A stretch of 38,204 nucleotides of DNA from an uncultured Eubacteriales bacterium (GCA_900316345.1 ONCR01000008.1:1-38204); one strand, 5' to 3'; shown: positions 7,689-17,639, numbered from the stretch's first letter. Notes: generated by a model not told the origin, from the letters alone. Numbers and translations are program-made.

Positions 7689-8182
7689 ATCTCCTTTAAT
7701 TTTTCCTGAAGCGCAGCGTCCTTTTCCTTAACCTGCTCGGCCATTGCCCTTCGCATTTCAATAAGCTTACCCTGAAGCTCATCATCGCCTACGGCGAGAA
7801 TTTCAGCCGCAAGAAGCGCCGCGTTTTTAGCAGCATTAACGCCCACCGTTGCAACAGGTATTCCCGGAGGCATCATAACGGTTGCGAGCATTGCGTCCAT
7901 ACCGTCAAGCACCTTTGCCGAACAGGGAATTCCGATAACGGGAAGGGTTGTTGAAGCGGCGAGAACGCCGCCGAGATGAGCCGCCATACCTGCCGCGGCA
8001 ATTATAACGCCGAAGCCGTTATCAATAGCGTTTTTTGAGAATTCATGAGCTGCCTCAGGCGTTCTGTGGGCAGACATAACCCTTACCTCAGTTTCAATTT
8101 CAAGCTCTTTAAGCTGCTTAATTGCAGGAGTAACAACGGGCAAATCGGAATCAGAGCCCATAATTATTGCAACCTTTTTCAT
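7685..8182 (-). CDS. purE: N5-carboxyaminoimidazole ribonucleotide mutase, class I
   Basis: 165 residues from ATG 8182 (CGGAGG nine nt upstream); an open extension to a TTG at 8227 is rejected because it crosses the promoter. [21 protein letters not shown] and [25 protein letters not shown] are the class I PurE motifs. It isomerises N5-CAIR to CAIR; this route needs a PurK partner, which is not in the window. It is the first gene of the purine unit, directly after the terminator of the ribosomal operon. Confidence 0.96.
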   Translation of the reverse strand: MKKVAIIMGSDSDLPVVTPAIKQLKELEIETEVRVMSAHRTPEAAHEFSKNAIDNGFGVIIAAAGMAAHLGGVLAASTTLPVIGIPCSAKVLDGMDAMLATVMMPPGIPVATVGVNAAKNAALLAAEILAVGDDELQGKLIEMRRAMAEQVKEKDAALQEKLKEI

Positions 8183-8209
8183 TAACGCCAACCTCCGTAA
8201 TTTTTTATT

Positions 8210-8218
8210 AGTATAACA
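8210..8218 (-). promoter_or_regulatory. Extended -10 promoter for the purE-D operon
   Basis: The minus strand reads TGTTATACT (8218-8210), an extended -10 box, about 28 bp before the purE ATG. The -35 position (TATTTA, 8238-8233) is poor. No PurR box or purine riboswitch was recognised in the short leader. Confidence 0.5.
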
Positions 8219-8260
8219 TAAATACAAATGAGTAAATATAACAATTTAATTACAAAATAA

Positions 8261-8284
8261 GCACCCGAGCGGACGCTCGGGTGC
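8261..8284 (-). terminator. Rho-independent terminator ending the ribosomal protein operon
   Basis: GCACCCGAGC (8261-8270) and GCTCGGGTGC (8275-8284) form a perfect 10-bp GC-rich stem with a 4-nt loop. On the minus strand TTATTTTGT follows. It lies just after rplQ and before the purE promoter. Confidence 0.9.
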
Positions 8285-8291
8285 CTTAATT

Positions 8292-8636
8292 TTAGTCAAC
8301 AAGCTCAATAATGCACATCTCGGCTGCGTCGCCGCGACGAGGGCCTGTCTTAATTATACGAGTATAACCACCGTTTCTGTCTTCATACTTAGGAGCAATT
8401 TCATCAAAAAGCTTCTTAACAACGTCTTCCTTAGTTACGTAAGAAAGAACCTGTCTTCTTGAATGAAGAGTATCGTTCTTGCCGAGAGTAATCATTCTCT
8501 CAGCCATAGCGCGAACTTCCTTTGCTCTTGTAACGGTTGTTTCAATCTTGCCGTTCTCTAAAAGATAAGTAACGAGTCCTCTGAGCATAGCCCTTCTCTG
8601 GTCTGTAGGCCTGCCCAATTTTCTGCTACCTGGCAT
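8292..8636 (-). CDS. rplQ: 50S ribosomal protein L17
   Basis: 114 residues, the usual bacterial short form. [21 protein letters not shown] is the L17 signature, and the C-terminus has [23 protein letters not shown]17 sits near the polypeptide exit tunnel of the large subunit. It is the last gene of the S10-spc-alpha run, 15 nt after rpoA, and is followed by a strong terminator. Confidence 0.98.
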   Translation of the reverse strand: MPGSRKLGRPTDQRRAMLRGLVTYLLENGKIETTVTRAKEVRAMAERMITLGKNDTLHSRRQVLSYVTKEDVVKKLFDEIAPKYEDRNGGYTRIIKTGPRRGDAAEMCIIELVD

Positions 8637-8651
8637 AGAAATTCCCTCCTT

Positions 8652-9608
8652 TTAGTCCTCTTCCTTGCTGAGTTTGAAACCGAGCGTTGCAAGCTTGCCT
8701 ACTACTTCGTCAAGCGACTTGCGGCCGAGGTTTCTAACTTTCATCATATCTTCTTCGGATTTTCCGATTAAGTCTTCAACTGTGTTAATTCCTGCTCTCT
8801 TCAGGCAATTGAAGGAGCGTACAGAAAGGTCAAGCTCTTCAATAGTCATCTCAAGAACCTTTTCCTTGCCGTCATCGTCTTTTTCAACCATGATTTCGGC
8901 GTTGCTCATTTCCTCTGAAAGGTTAACGAAAAGGTTAAGATGCTCATTGAGAATCTTGGCAGCTAAGGAAGCTGCTTCATCTGCCGGAATTGTTCCGTCA
9001 GTCTCAACATCGAGAATAAGCTTATCAAGGTCAGTCTGCTGTCCGACACGGGTATTTTCAACAGTATAATTAACCTTAAGAACCGGAGTATAAATGCTGT
9101 CAATAGCAATAGTTCCGATTGGTAAATCCATAAGCTGCTTGTTACGGTCGCAAGGAACATAGCCGCGTCCGCTGTCCGCAGTGAGTTCCATTACAACGTC
9201 CGCACCTTCATCAAGATAAGCAATGTGAAGCTCGGGATTAAGAATCTCAACGTCGGCGTCATGCTTAATGTCGCCCGCGGTGATTTCGCCCTCGCCCTTT
9301 GCGTCTATATAAAGGGTTTTCGGATTTTCATCATGTATTTTAAGGATAATGTTCTTAAGGTTAAGAACGATTTCGGTTACATCCTCTTTTACATGAGGAA
9401 TTGTTGAAAATTCGTGTAATACACCGTCAATCTTAACGGAAGTGATAGCATATCCCGGAAGTGATGAGAGAAGAACCCTTCTCATTGAGTTTCCGAGAGT
9501 TGTACCAAAGCCTCTTTCAAGCGGCTCAACAACAAACCTGCCTACGCTTCTGCTTCCCTGAGTAGATAAATCTACTATTTCGATATTAGGCTTATCAATT
9601 TCTATCAT
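8652..9608 (-). CDS. rpoA: DNA-directed RNA polymerase subunit alpha
   Basis: 318 residues. The N-terminal dimerisation domain (about 1-230) has [28 protein letters not shown], the contact region for beta and beta'. A linker with VEKDDDGKE leads to the C-terminal domain (about 250-318) with [16 protein letters not shown] and [13 protein letters not shown], whose arginine-containing helix binds UP elements and activators. The dimer nucleates RNA polymerase assembly. The gap to rpsD upstream (67 bp) holds a small hairpin. Confidence 0.98.
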   Translation of the reverse strand: MIEIDKPNIEIVDLSTQGSRSVGRFVVEPLERGFGTTLGNSMRRVLLSSLPGYAITSVKIDGVLHEFSTIPHVKEDVTEIVLNLKNIILKIHDENPKTLYIDAKGEGEITAGDIKHDADVEILNPELHIAYLDEGADVVMELTADSGRGYVPCDRNKQLMDLPIGTIAIDSIYTPVLKVNYTVENTRVGQQTDLDKLILDVETDGTIPADEAASLAAKILNEHLNLFVNLSEEMSNAEIMVEKDDDGKEKVLEMTIEELDLSVRSFNCLKRAGINTVEDLIGKSEEDMMKVRNLGRKSLDEVVGKLATLGFKLSKEED

Positions 9609-9637
9609 TTAAAAGCCTCCTAAACTTTGTTGTTTGG

Positions 9638-9654
9638 TGTTATTAAAAATAACA
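9638..9654 (-). other. Small hairpin in the rpsD-rpoA gap
   Basis: TGTTATT (9638-9644) pairs with AATAACA (9648-9654). It is AT-rich, so not a classical terminator. It could modulate rpsD/rpoA mRNA stability or partial termination; its function is unknown. Confidence 0.3.
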
Positions 9655-9675
9655 GTGAATAACAATAACAAGCTA

Positions 9676-10275
9676 TTATTTTGAATAGAACTCAACAATA
9701 AGATTGTATTGTAAATCGTAATCAAGATCCTCAGAGGTAGGAAGTGCAAGCACTTTGCCCTTAAGGTTTTCCTGATCAAGCTCAACCCACTTAGGAATTA
9801 ACTGAGAAGGACGGTTTTCCTTAACAGTCTTAAATATATCAATATCCTTGCTCTTATCGCGTACTGAGATAACATCGCCAACCTTTACTCTGTAGGACGG
9901 GATGTTAACCTTCTTGCCGTTTACAAGGAAATGCGCATGAGAAACTAACTGACGCGCTTGCTTTCTTGTCTGGCAAAGGCCAAGGCGATATACAACATTG
10001 TCAAGGCGAGTTTCAAGAAGCATTACCATGTTTTCACCGGTTACGCCCTGCATACGCTCTGCTTCCTCGTAAACGCGGCGCGACTGCTTCTCAAGAATGC
10101 CATAGATGAACTTAACCTTCTGCTTTTCATTGAGCTGAAGGGAATATTCGGAAGCCTTCTTTCTGCGCTTGCCCTGCTGATTTCTGTTTGTATCTTTCTT
10201 TGCATAACCTAAAACAGAAGGAGAGATGTCGTATCTCTTGCATCTTCTTGCAACAGGCTGTCTATTAATTGCCAT
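9676..10275 (-). CDS. rpsD: 30S ribosomal protein S4
   Basis: 199 residues. The N-terminus MAINRQPVARRCKRYDISPSVLGY lacks the four-cysteine zinc knuckle, so this is the zinc-independent form. The S4 RNA-binding domain (about 90-150) is clear: LETRLDNVVYRLGL, TRKQARQLVSHAHFLVNGKKVNIPSYRVKVGD. S4 starts 30S assembly at the 5' domain of 16S rRNA and in several bacteria represses its own operon. It lies between rpsK and rpoA, as in Clostridia. Confidence 0.98.
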   Translation of the reverse strand: MAINRQPVARRCKRYDISPSVLGYAKKDTNRNQQGKRRKKASEYSLQLNEKQKVKFIYGILEKQSRRVYEEAERMQGVTGENMVMLLETRLDNVVYRLGLCQTRKQARQLVSHAHFLVNGKKVNIPSYRVKVGDVISVRDKSKDIDIFKTVKENRPSQLIPKWVELDQENLKGKVLALPTSEDLDYDLQYNLIVEFYSK

Positions 10276-10298
10276 CTTACATTACCTCCTATAATAAA

Positions 10299-10694
10299 TT
10301 ATACACGGCGTCTCTTTGGCGGACGACAACCGTTATGAGGGATAGGAGTAACATCCTTGATAAGTGTTACATCAAGTCCGGCAGTCTGGAGTGCTCTTAC
10401 AGCGGATTCACGGCCTGCGCCGGGACCCTTAACGTAAACCTCAACAGTCTTCATACCGTGTTCTGTAGCAATTTTAGCTGCTGTTTCAGCCGCTGTCTGT
10501 GCTGCGAAAGGAGTTGACTTCTTAGAGCCACGGAAGCCCATCTCGCCTGCAGATGCCCAAGAAACTGCGTTACCCTGAGTATCTGTAATAGTTACGATAG
10601 TGTTATTGAAGGTTGACTGAATATGAGCAACACCGCGTTCAATATTCTTCTTCTCGCGTCTTTTGCGTGTAGAAGTAGTTTTCTTCTGTGCCAT
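10299..10694 (-). CDS. rpsK: 30S ribosomal protein S11
   Basis: 131 residues. [57 protein letters not shown] and the basic tail [14 protein letters not shown] are S11 signatures. It binds the platform of the small subunit with S18 and S6, near the mRNA exit. It is 18 nt downstream of rpsM. Confidence 0.98.
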   Translation of the reverse strand: MAQKKTTSTRKRREKKNIERGVAHIQSTFNNTIVTITDTQGNAVSWASAGEMGFRGSKKSTPFAAQTAAETAAKIATEHGMKTVEVYVKGPGAGRESAVRALQTAGLDVTLIKDVTPIPHNGCRPPKRRRV

Positions 10695-10712
10695 ACTGTG
10701 TGTTTCCTCCTA

Positions 10713-11081
10713 TTACTTCTTCTTGTTAGCTATGGTCTTCTTCGGACCCTTGCGCGTTCTTGCATTGTTCTTAGAGGTCTGTCCTCTTACGGGAAGTCCC
10801 TTTCTGTGACGAATGCCGCGATAGCTGCCGATTTCAATAAGTCTTTTGATGTCAAAAGCAACGTTTCTTCTTAAATCACCTTCAACGGTAAGGTTATGGG
10901 TAATATAGTCAGAAAGCTTTTTAACATCGCTTTCAGATAAATCTCTGCAACGGGTGTCGGGATTAACACCTGTTTCTTCGATAATCTTTGTAGCAGTAGT
11001 TCTGCCGATACCGTAAATATAGGTAAGGCCGATTTCTACTCTTTTGTCATTAGGTAAATCAACACCTGAAATACGTGCCAT
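10713..11081 (-). CDS. rpsM: 30S ribosomal protein S13
   Basis: 122 residues. [26 protein letters not shown] and the basic [29 protein letters not shown] tail are diagnostic. S13 lies in the head of the 30S subunit and contacts the 50S subunit (bridge B1) and the P-site tRNA through its tail. It follows rpmJ by 31 nt. Confidence 0.98.
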   Translation of the reverse strand: MARISGVDLPNDKRVEIGLTYIYGIGRTTATKIIEETGVNPDTRCRDLSESDVKKLSDYITHNLTVEGDLRRNVAFDIKRLIEIGSYRGIRHRKGLPVRGQTSKNNARTRKGPKKTIANKKK

Positions 11082-11112
11082 ATTTTAATTACCTCCGATT
11101 ATTCTTCAGGGA

Positions 11113-11226
11113 TTAGCCCTGACGCTGCTTATGCTTTGGATTTTCACAGATAACCATTACTCTTCCATTGCGCTTAATAACTTTGCACTTTTCGCAAATT
11201 TTCTTTACAGAAGGTCTAACTTTCAT
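11113..11226 (-). CDS. rpmJ: 50S ribosomal protein L36 (zinc-binding, C+ form)
   Basis: A 37-residue gene: [20 protein letters not shown], then [17 protein letters not shown]. The C11, C14, C27, H32 ligand set marks the zinc-binding paralog. L36 is a late, small large-subunit protein near helix 97. Its place between infA and rpsM is the standard one. Confidence 0.97.
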   Translation of the reverse strand: MKVRPSVKKICEKCKVIKRNGRVMVICENPKHKQRQG

Positions 11227-11245
11227 TTGAATATCCTCCTTAATC

Positions 11246-11464
11246 TTACTTGGAACGCCATGTTATACGACCCTTTGACAAATCGTACGGGGACATTTCC
11301 ATTGTTACCTTATCACCGGGAAGAATTCTGATATTATTCATTCTCAATTTTCCCGAGATGTGAGCTGTAATAATGTGGCCGTTTTGAAGCGAAACCTTAA
11401 AGGTTGTATTCGGAAGCGCCTCTACCACAGTACCTTCAACTTCTATCATATCTGACTTAGACAT
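11246..11464 (-). CDS. infA: Translation initiation factor IF-1
   Basis: 72 residues, a single OB fold: [50 protein letters not shown], then [15 protein letters not shown]-1 occupies the A site of the 30S subunit during initiation. The gene before it is map, about 100 bp away; no KOW-domain gene is present between them, unlike many Clostridia. That gap holds a weak hairpin, CAGTTC-TTTT-GAACTG (11505-11520). Confidence 0.98.
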   Translation of the reverse strand: MSKSDMIEVEGTVVEALPNTTFKVSLQNGHIITAHISGKLRMNNIRILPGDKVTMEMSPYDLSKGRITWRSK

Positions 11465-11566
11465 CTTGTACCTCGCTAAAATTAATTAGACTTGATGTTA
11501 GGTTCAGTTCTTTTGAACTGTACGATTAGCCGGAATCACATTACGGTGTACTCACCTGCAATCGAA

Positions 11567-12316
11567 TTAGGCTTTCGTTAGTATTACGGGACCGCTTGTT
11601 GTTATCGCTATTGAATGCTCAAAGTGAGCAGAGCATTTGCCGTCAGCGGTTTTAACGGTCCAGCCGTCCGAAAGTGTTTTAACCTTGTGGGTTCCCAGAT
11701 TAATCATCGGCTCAATTGCCAATGTCATTCCGGGTAATAGTCGGATACCACGCCCTGCGTGTCCGAAGTTCGGTACGCTCGGCTCCTCGTGAAGCTTAGT
11801 ACCCACGCCATGACCGACAAAGTCTCTTACTACCGAGAAGCCGCGCTCCTCACAGTAAGTTTGAACTGCATTTCCTATATCGCCGATTCTGTTGCCGGGA
11901 ACAGCCTGTTCAATGCCCTTATACAGAGCCTCGCGGGTTGTTTCCACCAGCCGCTTTACCTCGGGCGAGCAAGACCCGCAGATAAATGTTGCAGCATTAT
12001 CGCCGTTATAGCCGTTTTTTGCAGCACCCAAGTCAATTGAAACGATATCGCCCTCTTTAATGACGCGTTTTTTGCTTGGAATGCCGTGGATTACTTCATC
12101 GTTTATTGATATGCATGCAGTTGCCGGGAAGCCGCCGTAATTTAGAAAATTAGGTGTTGCGCCGCATTTTTTTATAAAATCATAAGCGATTTTATCAATT
12201 TCATAGGTTGTTATACCCGGGCGCACAGCCTCGCCTGCAAGCTGCAATGCCTGAGCAGAGATTACGCAAGCCTCTTTCATAAGCTCAAGCTCTCTGCTGC
12301 TCTTAATATCTATCAT
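11567..12316 (-). CDS. map: Methionine aminopeptidase, type I
   Basis: 249 residues from ATG 12316, which has GGAGGG seven nt upstream; a TTG at 12322 is less likely. The dinuclear metal ligands are in VSIDLGAAKNGYNGDNAATF (two Asp), FVGHGVGTKLHEEP (His), MTLAIEPM (Glu) and the terminal HFEHSIAIT (Glu); H79-region NDEVIHGIPS supplies the catalytic His. The enzyme removes initiator Met from nascent chains at the ribosome. It starts 2 nt after the adk stop. Confidence 0.97.
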   Translation of the reverse strand: MIDIKSSRELELMKEACVISAQALQLAGEAVRPGITTYEIDKIAYDFIKKCGATPNFLNYGGFPATACISINDEVIHGIPSKKRVIKEGDIVSIDLGAAKNGYNGDNAATFICGSCSPEVKRLVETTREALYKGIEQAVPGNRIGDIGNAVQTYCEERGFSVVRDFVGHGVGTKLHEEPSVPNFGHAGRGIRLLPGMTLAIEPMINLGTHKVKTLSDGWTVKTADGKCSAHFEHSIAITTSGPVILTKA

Positions 12317-12318
12317 TT

Positions 12319-12951
12319 TCAACCCTCCAACGCTTCAAAGACGCGCTTGGTTGTGTCAGCAACATCTTCCTGGCCTTCTACAACAACAAGCTTACCGAGC
12401 TTGCTGTAGAAATCCTTAAGCGGTTCAGTCATCTCGTGATATTCAACAAGACGGGCCTGAACAGTTTCGGGTGCGTCGTCTTTACGCTGGATGAGCTCGC
12501 CGCCGCATGCGTCGCATACGCCCTCAACCCGAGGCTTCTTATAAAGAAGGTGGTATGAATTAGCGCATTTTGAGCATACTCTGCGGCCGGATAATCTTGC
12601 GGTTATCTTTTCATCGGGAACCTCAATATCAACAACCTTGTCTATTTCAATTCCCATATCCTCAAGCGCCTGAGCCTGGGGAATTGTTCTCGGAAAACCG
12701 TCAAGGATAAATCCGCCTTTACAATCGTCTTCCTTAAGTCTGTCCTTAATTATTCCGATAACAACCTCATCGGGTACAAGGCTTCCGGCGTCCATATACG
12801 CTTTTGCCTTAAGGCCCATCTCCGTGCCGTTTTTAAGCGCGGCACGGATAATGTTGCCTGTTGAGATTGCGGGAATATTGAATTTTTCAACTATCTTTTC
12901 GGCCTGAGTGCCTTTGCCGGCGCCCGGAGCGCCTAAAAGAATGAGTTTCAT
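12319..12951 (-). CDS. adk: Adenylate kinase, zinc-containing long form
   Basis: 210 residues. The P-loop GAPGAGKGT is at 7-15, the NMP-binding segment has STGNIIRAA and the FILDGFPRT motif is near residue 85. The LID domain has C126/C129 and C146/C149, the structural zinc site of Gram-positive enzymes. It balances AMP, ADP and ATP. It lies between secY and map, the usual order. Confidence 0.98.
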   Translation of the reverse strand: MKLILLGAPGAGKGTQAEKIVEKFNIPAISTGNIIRAALKNGTEMGLKAKAYMDAGSLVPDEVVIGIIKDRLKEDDCKGGFILDGFPRTIPQAQALEDMGIEIDKVVDIEVPDEKITARLSGRRVCSKCANSYHLLYKKPRVEGVCDACGGELIQRKDDAPETVQARLVEYHEMTEPLKDFYSKLGKLVVVEGQEDVADTTKRVFEALEG

Positions 12952-12970
12952 TTATATTCCTCCGAATTAA

Positions 12971-14335
12971 TTAGTCAAGGAAGCCCTTGTAGTGTTTCAT
13001 CATCATCTGTGATTCAAGCTGGCGAACCGTTTCAAGAGCAACGCCTACAAGAATGATAAGCGATGTACCGCCGAGGCTGATTGTCATACCGCCCTGAGCG
13101 GCAATTGAACCTGCTTCCGCGTCCGGATTTGCCGGAATCGCCATATTACAGATAAGAGAATAAACAATCGGGAAAAGAGCTACCGCCGAAATCATAAGCG
13201 CGCCGATAAGAACGAGCCTTGAGATAATTCTCATAAGATAATCGGATGTAGGTCTGCCCGGACGTATACCGGGGATAGCGCCGTTATTCTTACGAAGGTT
13301 GTTTGCCATTTCAATCGGGTTGTACTGAATTGTACTGTAGAAATATGCAAAGAAGATTATCAGTAAGAAGTAGAGAAGTGCATACCACCAGTTATCGCCC
13401 TGGAAAATGGCAAAGAACTTGCCCCAGAAGCTGTCCTCCGCAGGCTGGTTCTTAAGGAACATCTGAACCGTTGCGGGAAGCGAAAGGATGGAGGATGCGA
13501 AGATGATGGGAAGAACGCCGCTCATATTGATTTTAATCGGCATATGAGTATTCTGGCCGCCATACATCTTTCTTCCTACTACGCGCTTTGAATACTGAAT
13601 CGGTAAACGTCTTTCAGCATTGTCAACAAGTACGATATAAGCAATCATAAGAATGAAGCAAACGATTACTACGGGAACGAGGATTCTGTAAACAGTCTGT
13701 CCTGTTCTCCAGTATTCGCGAAGCTGAGCAAGAAGAGTCGGGAAACGTGATACGATACCTGCGAAAAGGATAATCGAAATACCGTTGCCGATACCCTGAA
13801 TTGAAATCTGCTCGCCGAGCCACATAATAACTGCCGTACCTGCCGTTAAAACTGCAATAATAACTACCGCCTGGAAAACTGCGTCAAAGCCTGTGAAATC
13901 AGCGCCTGAAGCGTCGGTCATAAGATAGTTATTTGCACGAAGGAAGAAGTAATAAGCAAGAGACTGTAAAAGACCGAGAACTACGGTTAAGAATCTTGTT
14001 ATTGTATTAATCTTCTTTCTTCCCTCCTCGCCCTCTTTCTGAAGCTTTTCAAGGGCGGGGATTGCAACTCCGAGGAGCTGCATAATAATCGAGCTGTTGA
14101 TGTAAGGAGTGATTGACATAGCGAAAATTGTTCCGTATGTGAATGCACTACCTGTCATCAGGCTGAGATAAGTTAAAATTGTGTTGCCTTTACCAACCTC
14201 AATCTCGTCAACAATGTTGAGGAACGGAACGGGAATAACCGAACCGATTCTGAAAACGAGAACGATAAAAGCCGTGAAAAGAAGCTTTTTGCGAATGTCA
14301 GGAGCCTTGAATGCGTTAATGATTGTCTTTATCAT
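12971..14335 (-). CDS. secY: Preprotein translocase subunit SecY
   Basis: 454 residues with ten hydrophobic segments, the channel-forming subunit of the Sec translocon in the cytoplasmic membrane. Recognisable parts: MIKTIINAFKAPDIRKKLLFT, SALGVAIPALEKLQKEGEEGRKK-like region after TM2, QGIGNGISIILFAGI, RRLPIQYSKRVVGR and NPIEMANNLRKNNGAIPGIRPG. Its ATG directly follows the rplO TAA with no spacer, so translation is likely coupled. Confidence 0.98.
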   Translation of the reverse strand: MIKTIINAFKAPDIRKKLLFTAFIVLVFRIGSVIPVPFLNIVDEIEVGKGNTILTYLSLMTGSAFTYGTIFAMSITPYINSSIIMQLLGVAIPALEKLQKEGEEGRKKINTITRFLTVVLGLLQSLAYYFFLRANNYLMTDASGADFTGFDAVFQAVVIIAVLTAGTAVIMWLGEQISIQGIGNGISIILFAGIVSRFPTLLAQLREYWRTGQTVYRILVPVVIVCFILMIAYIVLVDNAERRLPIQYSKRVVGRKMYGGQNTHMPIKINMSGVLPIIFASSILSLPATVQMFLKNQPAEDSFWGKFFAIFQGDNWWYALLYFLLIIFFAYFYSTIQYNPIEMANNLRKNNGAIPGIRPGRPTSDYLMRIISRLVLIGALMISAVALFPIVYSLICNMAIPANPDAEAGSIAAQGGMTISLGGTSLIILVGVALETVRQLESQMMMKHYKGFLD

Positions 14336-14779
14336 TTACAGCACCTCCACCTGACCGCCTGCTGCCTCAATCTTTGCTTTTGCACTTTCGCTGATAGCAT
14401 TTACCTTAACTGTAAGAGCCTTGGTAATTTCGCCCTTGCCGAGAACCTTAACGCCGTCAAGAGTTTTCTTGAGAAGACCTGAAGCTACAAGGCTTTCAGC
14501 GTCAACAACTGCGCCCGCTTCAAATCTTTTTTCAAGGTCTGAAACGTTAACGGTTGCATACTCAGTTGCAAAAATGTTATTGAAACCTCTCTTGGGAAGT
14601 CTTCTCTGGAGAGGCATCTGGCCACCTTCGAAGCCTGCACGGCGGCTGTAGCCCGAACGTGCCTTCTGGCCCTTATGGCCTTTGCCTGCTGTTTTGCCCT
14701 GGCCTGAACCGGGACCTCTGCCGATTCTCTTTACAGCCTTTTTTGAGCCCTCAGCAGGTGAAAGTTCATGTAATTTCAT
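14336..14779 (-). CDS. rplO: 50S ribosomal protein L15
   Basis: 147 residues. [47 protein letters not shown] glycine/lysine-rich N-terminus, then [19 protein letters not shown], which is diagnostic. L15 binds 23S rRNA and helps late large-subunit assembly. It precedes secY, as in most bacteria. Confidence 0.98.
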   Translation of the reverse strand: MKLHELSPAEGSKKAVKRIGRGPGSGQGKTAGKGHKGQKARSGYSRRAGFEGGQMPLQRRLPKRGFNNIFATEYATVNVSDLEKRFEAGAVVDAESLVASGLLKKTLDGVKVLGKGEITKALTVKVNAISESAKAKIEAAGGQVEVL

Positions 14780-14794
14780 AATAGCGTCCTCCCC

Positions 14795-14974
14795 TTATTC
14801 TTCTACGATTGTTACAAGGTGAGTAATCTTTTTGATTTTACCCTGTGTCTGAGCGTTGTCAGGCTGAATGGTTGTATTGCCTATTTTGCGTAAGCCGAGT
14901 GAGTGGGCTGTGGCAATCTGGTCTTTTTTACAACCGATTAAGCTTTTTGTAAGCTTGATTTTTACATCTGCCAT
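14795..14974 (-). CDS. rpmD: 50S ribosomal protein L30
   Basis: 59 residues. ATG 14974 is preceded by AAGGAGGGG. The protein reads MADVKIKLTKSLIGCKKDQI, then ATAHSLGLRKIGNTTIQPDN and ends THLVTIVEE; LIG...Q..T...LGLRK is the L30 signature. It fills the standard slot between rpsE and rplO. Confidence 0.97.
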   Translation of the reverse strand: MADVKIKLTKSLIGCKKDQIATAHSLGLRKIGNTTIQPDNAQTQGKIKKITHLVTIVEE

Positions 14975-14987
14975 TTCAAACCCCTCC

Positions 14988-15491
14988 TTAACCTACGATT
15001 TCCTTAACAGTCTTGCCTCTTACGGCAGCAACCTCATCAGCAGTTCTTAACTGGCTGAGGCCGTTGATTGTTGCGCGTACAACATTGCAAGGATTGTTAG
15101 AACGGATTGCCTTAGTACGGATATCCTTAATGCCTACTGTTTCAACAACGGCACGAACGGGTCCGCCGGCAATAACGCCGGTACCTTTCGGGGCCGGCAT
15201 AAGAAGAACTTCGCCTGCGCCGAACTTTCCGGTAATCTCGTGAGGAATGGTTGTTCCTCTGAGTGATACTTTAATAACGTTTTTCTTAGCATCGTCAATG
15301 CCCTTGCGGATAGCATCCGGAACCTCGCCTGATTTGCCGATACCGAAGCCTACGAGCCCTTTGCCGTCACCTACAACTACGAGAGCCGAGAATTTAAAAA
15401 TTCTACCGCCCTTTACGGTTTTTGATACACGGTTAATGGCAACAACTCTTTCTTCAAGTTCCATTGAAGATACATCAATCTTATTATTCAT
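14988..15491 (-). CDS. rpsE: 30S ribosomal protein S5
   Basis: 167 residues. The double-stranded RNA-binding-like N-terminal domain has [20 protein letters not shown] and [25 protein letters not shown]; the C-terminal domain has [17 protein letters not shown] and [17 protein letters not shown]5 shapes the decoding centre and mRNA entry, and mutations in it change fidelity or spectinomycin response in other bacteria. Confidence 0.98.
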   Translation of the reverse strand: MNNKIDVSSMELEERVVAINRVSKTVKGGRIFKFSALVVVGDGKGLVGFGIGKSGEVPDAIRKGIDDAKKNVIKVSLRGTTIPHEITGKFGAGEVLLMPAPKGTGVIAGGPVRAVVETVGIKDIRTKAIRSNNPCNVVRATINGLSQLRTADEVAAVRGKTVKEIVG

Positions 15492-15509
15492 AAAACCTTT
15501 CTCCCTTCT

Positions 15510-15869
15510 TTAGAACTCAAGTCCGCCCTCACGGGCACCGTCTGCAAGAGCAGCAACTCTTCCGTGGTAAACGTAACCGCCACGGTCAAATACGCATTCC
15601 TTAATGCCCTTTTCTGTTGCTCTTTCAGCTAACTTTTTACCAACAGCCTTAGCTGCTTCAATGTTTCCGCCGTACTCAGTAAACTCTTTCTCTACTGTTG
15701 ATGCCTGCGCGAGAGTTTCGCCCTTAACATCATCGATAAGCTGAGCATAGATGTTGCTGAGGGAGCGATATACATTAAGTCTTGGACAATCAGCAGTACC
15801 GCTGATTCTGCCGCGTACACGAATATGACGCTTTTGTCTGGCTTTGTTAGAATCCTGTCTTGAAACCAT
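15510..15869 (-). CDS. rplR: 50S ribosomal protein L18
   Basis: 119 residues. [34 protein letters not shown] is the L18 core, and the C-terminus has [27 protein letters not shown]18 attaches 5S rRNA to the central protuberance together with L5. GGAGGG lies 11 nt before the ATG. Confidence 0.98.
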   Translation of the reverse strand: MVSRQDSNKARQKRHIRVRGRISGTADCPRLNVYRSLSNIYAQLIDDVKGETLAQASTVEKEFTEYGGNIEAAKAVGKKLAERATEKGIKECVFDRGGYVYHGRVAALADGAREGGLEF

Positions 15870-15887
15870 TGTAATTCATTCCCTCCT

Positions 15888-16430
15888 TTATTTCTTACCT
15901 GCTTTGCCTTCCTTGCGGCGGATATGCTCATCGGCATATTTAATGCCCTTGCCCTTATACGGTTCGGGAGGTCTCTTTTCCCTAACCTGAGCTGCAAACT
16001 GACCAACCTTCTGCTTGTCGTAACCGCTGATTACGATAGAAGTTTGTGTCGGGCATTCAATCTTAACACCCTCGGGTGCTTTCATAATTACCTGGTGTGA
16101 ATAGCCAAGGTTCATTGTAAGCGTATCGCCGGCAACCTGAACCCTGTAACCAACACCGTTAACCTCAAGCTTCTTTGAAAAGCCTGTTGTTACGCCTGTT
16201 ACCATATTTGCAACAAGGGCTCTGTAGAGGCCGTGAAGCGCTCTGTGCTCCTTGTCGTCAGACGGTCTTGAGAATGTAACCTCGCTGCCGTTAACATCAA
16301 TTTTGATGTCCTTGTTAACTGCCTGTGTAAGAGTACCGTTTGGTCCCTTAACGGTAACAGTATTATTGTCGTCAACCTTAAAGTCAACGCCGGCAGGAAT
16401 TACGATTGGTTTTAAACCTATACGTGACAT
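15888..16430 (-). CDS. rplF: 50S ribosomal protein L6
   Basis: 180 residues. MSRIGLKPIVIPAGV starts the first of two similar domains; the second ends with QVREKRPPEPYKGKGIKYADEHIRRKEGKAGKK, the diagnostic L6 tail. It lies near the sarcin-ricin loop and the factor-binding site. Confidence 0.98.
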   Translation of the reverse strand: MSRIGLKPIVIPAGVDFKVDDNNTVTVKGPNGTLTQAVNKDIKIDVNGSEVTFSRPSDDKEHRALHGLYRALVANMVTGVTTGFSKKLEVNGVGYRVQVAGDTLTMNLGYSHQVIMKAPEGVKIECPTQTSIVISGYDKQKVGQFAAQVREKRPPEPYKGKGIKYADEHIRRKEGKAGKK

Positions 16431-16445
16431 CCTAACTGCACCTCC

Positions 16446-16844
16446 TTACCAAACGAATGCTAAAACTTCGCCGCCAACATTTTGCTTGCGAGCTTCTCTG
16501 TCTGTCATTATACCTTTTGAGGTAGAAATGATAGCGATACCGAGGCCCTTCATAACCTTGGGCATTTCCTCTACATTGCTGTAAATTCTTAAGCCCGGCT
16601 TAGAAACTCTTCTTAAGCCTGTTATAACCTGGCTCTTATTTTCGCCATACTTAAGCGTTACGCGAATAACGCCCTGCTTGTCGTCCTCAATAACTTTATA
16701 TGATGCGATATAACCTTCATCAAGAAGAATCTGAGCGATTGCCTTCTTCATGTTTGATGCAGGAATATCTACTATTTCGTGTTTTGCCGAATTTGCGTTA
16801 CGAATTCTTGTAAGCATATCAGCAATCGGATCTGTAATATGCAT
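16446..16844 (-). CDS. rpsH: 30S ribosomal protein S8
   Basis: 132 residues. [20 protein letters not shown] and the C-terminal [27 protein letters not shown] are S8 signatures. S8 binds the central domain of 16S rRNA (helix 21). In E. coli it also represses the spc operon by binding its mRNA near L5; no such site was looked for in detail here. Confidence 0.98.
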   Translation of the reverse strand: MHITDPIADMLTRIRNANSAKHEIVDIPASNMKKAIAQILLDEGYIASYKVIEDDKQGVIRVTLKYGENKSQVITGLRRVSKPGLRIYSNVEEMPKVMKGLGIAIISTSKGIMTDREARKQNVGGEVLAFVW

Positions 16845-16881
16845 GATATTTCCTCCTTATAAATTTAGCAATTCTCAAATC

Positions 16882-17067
16882 TTACCAAGATGATTTCTTA
16901 ACTCCGGGAATCTCGCCCTTATGAGCAAGCTCTCTGAAGCAGATACGGCATACACCATACTTACGAAGATATGCATGAGGTCTACCGCAAATCTTACATC
17001 TGTTATATGCTCTTGTTGAATACTTAGCAGGCTTCTGCTGCTTAACTTTCATAGATGTTTTAGCCAC
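16882..17067 (-). CDS. rpsN: 30S ribosomal protein S14, type Z (zinc)
   Basis: 61 residues, the short zinc form, with C24/C27 ([11 protein letters not shown]) and C40/C43 ([10 protein letters not shown]). It ends with the usual [11 protein letters not shown]. It belongs to the head of the 30S subunit. Placement between rplE and rpsH is standard. Confidence 0.98.
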   Translation of the reverse strand: MAKTSMKVKQQKPAKYSTRAYNRCKICGRPHAYLRKYGVCRICFRELAHKGEIPGVKKSSW

Positions 17068-17079
17068 GATATTCCCTCC

Positions 17080-17622
17080 TTACTCTGAAAATGGAGCGCC
17101 GAGGAGCTTTAAGAGCTCTCTTGCCTCTTCGTCTGTGTTAGCGGTTGTTACCATAATGATATCCATACCGCGTACCTTGTCAATCTTATCGTAATCGATT
17201 TCAGGGAAGATTAACTGCTCTTTAACGCCCATAGCATAGTTGCCTCTGCCGTCAAATGAGTTGGGGTTAATACCTCTGAAGTCGCGAACTCTTGGAAGTG
17301 CGAGATTGTAAAATCTGTCAAGGAATTCATACATCTTGTCGCCTCTGAGAGTTACTTTAACGCCGATAGGCATACCTTCACGGAGTTTAAAGTTAGCTAC
17401 TGATTTCTTAGCGCGGCAAACTACGGGCTTTTGGCCTGCAATCTGAGCTACGTCAGCAACTATTGCGTCGATTACCTTTGTATTTTCACGAGCTTCGCCT
17501 GCGCCTACGTTGATTACAATCTTGTCAAGCTTCGGGATCTGCATAACAGATTTGTACTCAAACTTCTTCATGAGTGCAGGAGCAACTTCGTTAACATAAA
17601 GTTCTTTTAATCTTGCTGCCAT
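17080..17622 (-). CDS. rplE: 50S ribosomal protein L5
   Basis: 180 residues from ATG 17622 with GGGAG nine nt upstream; an extension to GTG 17658 would overlap rplX and adds a non-homologous leader. [61 protein letters not shown] and [28 protein letters not shown] are L5 blocks. It binds 5S rRNA and the P-site tRNA elbow. Confidence 0.97.
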   Translation of the reverse strand: MAARLKELYVNEVAPALMKKFEYKSVMQIPKLDKIVINVGAGEARENTKVIDAIVADVAQIAGQKPVVCRAKKSVANFKLREGMPIGVKVTLRGDKMYEFLDRFYNLALPRVRDFRGINPNSFDGRGNYAMGVKEQLIFPEIDYDKIDKVRGMDIIMVTTANTDEEARELLKLLGAPFSE

Positions 17623-17639
17623 TGTTATGTTCTCCCTTC

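Noticed and set aside
8183..8260. Purine riboswitch or PurR box before purE
   Set aside because: The leader is only about 25 nt long after the -10 box and shows neither an aptamer nor a recognisable PurR site.
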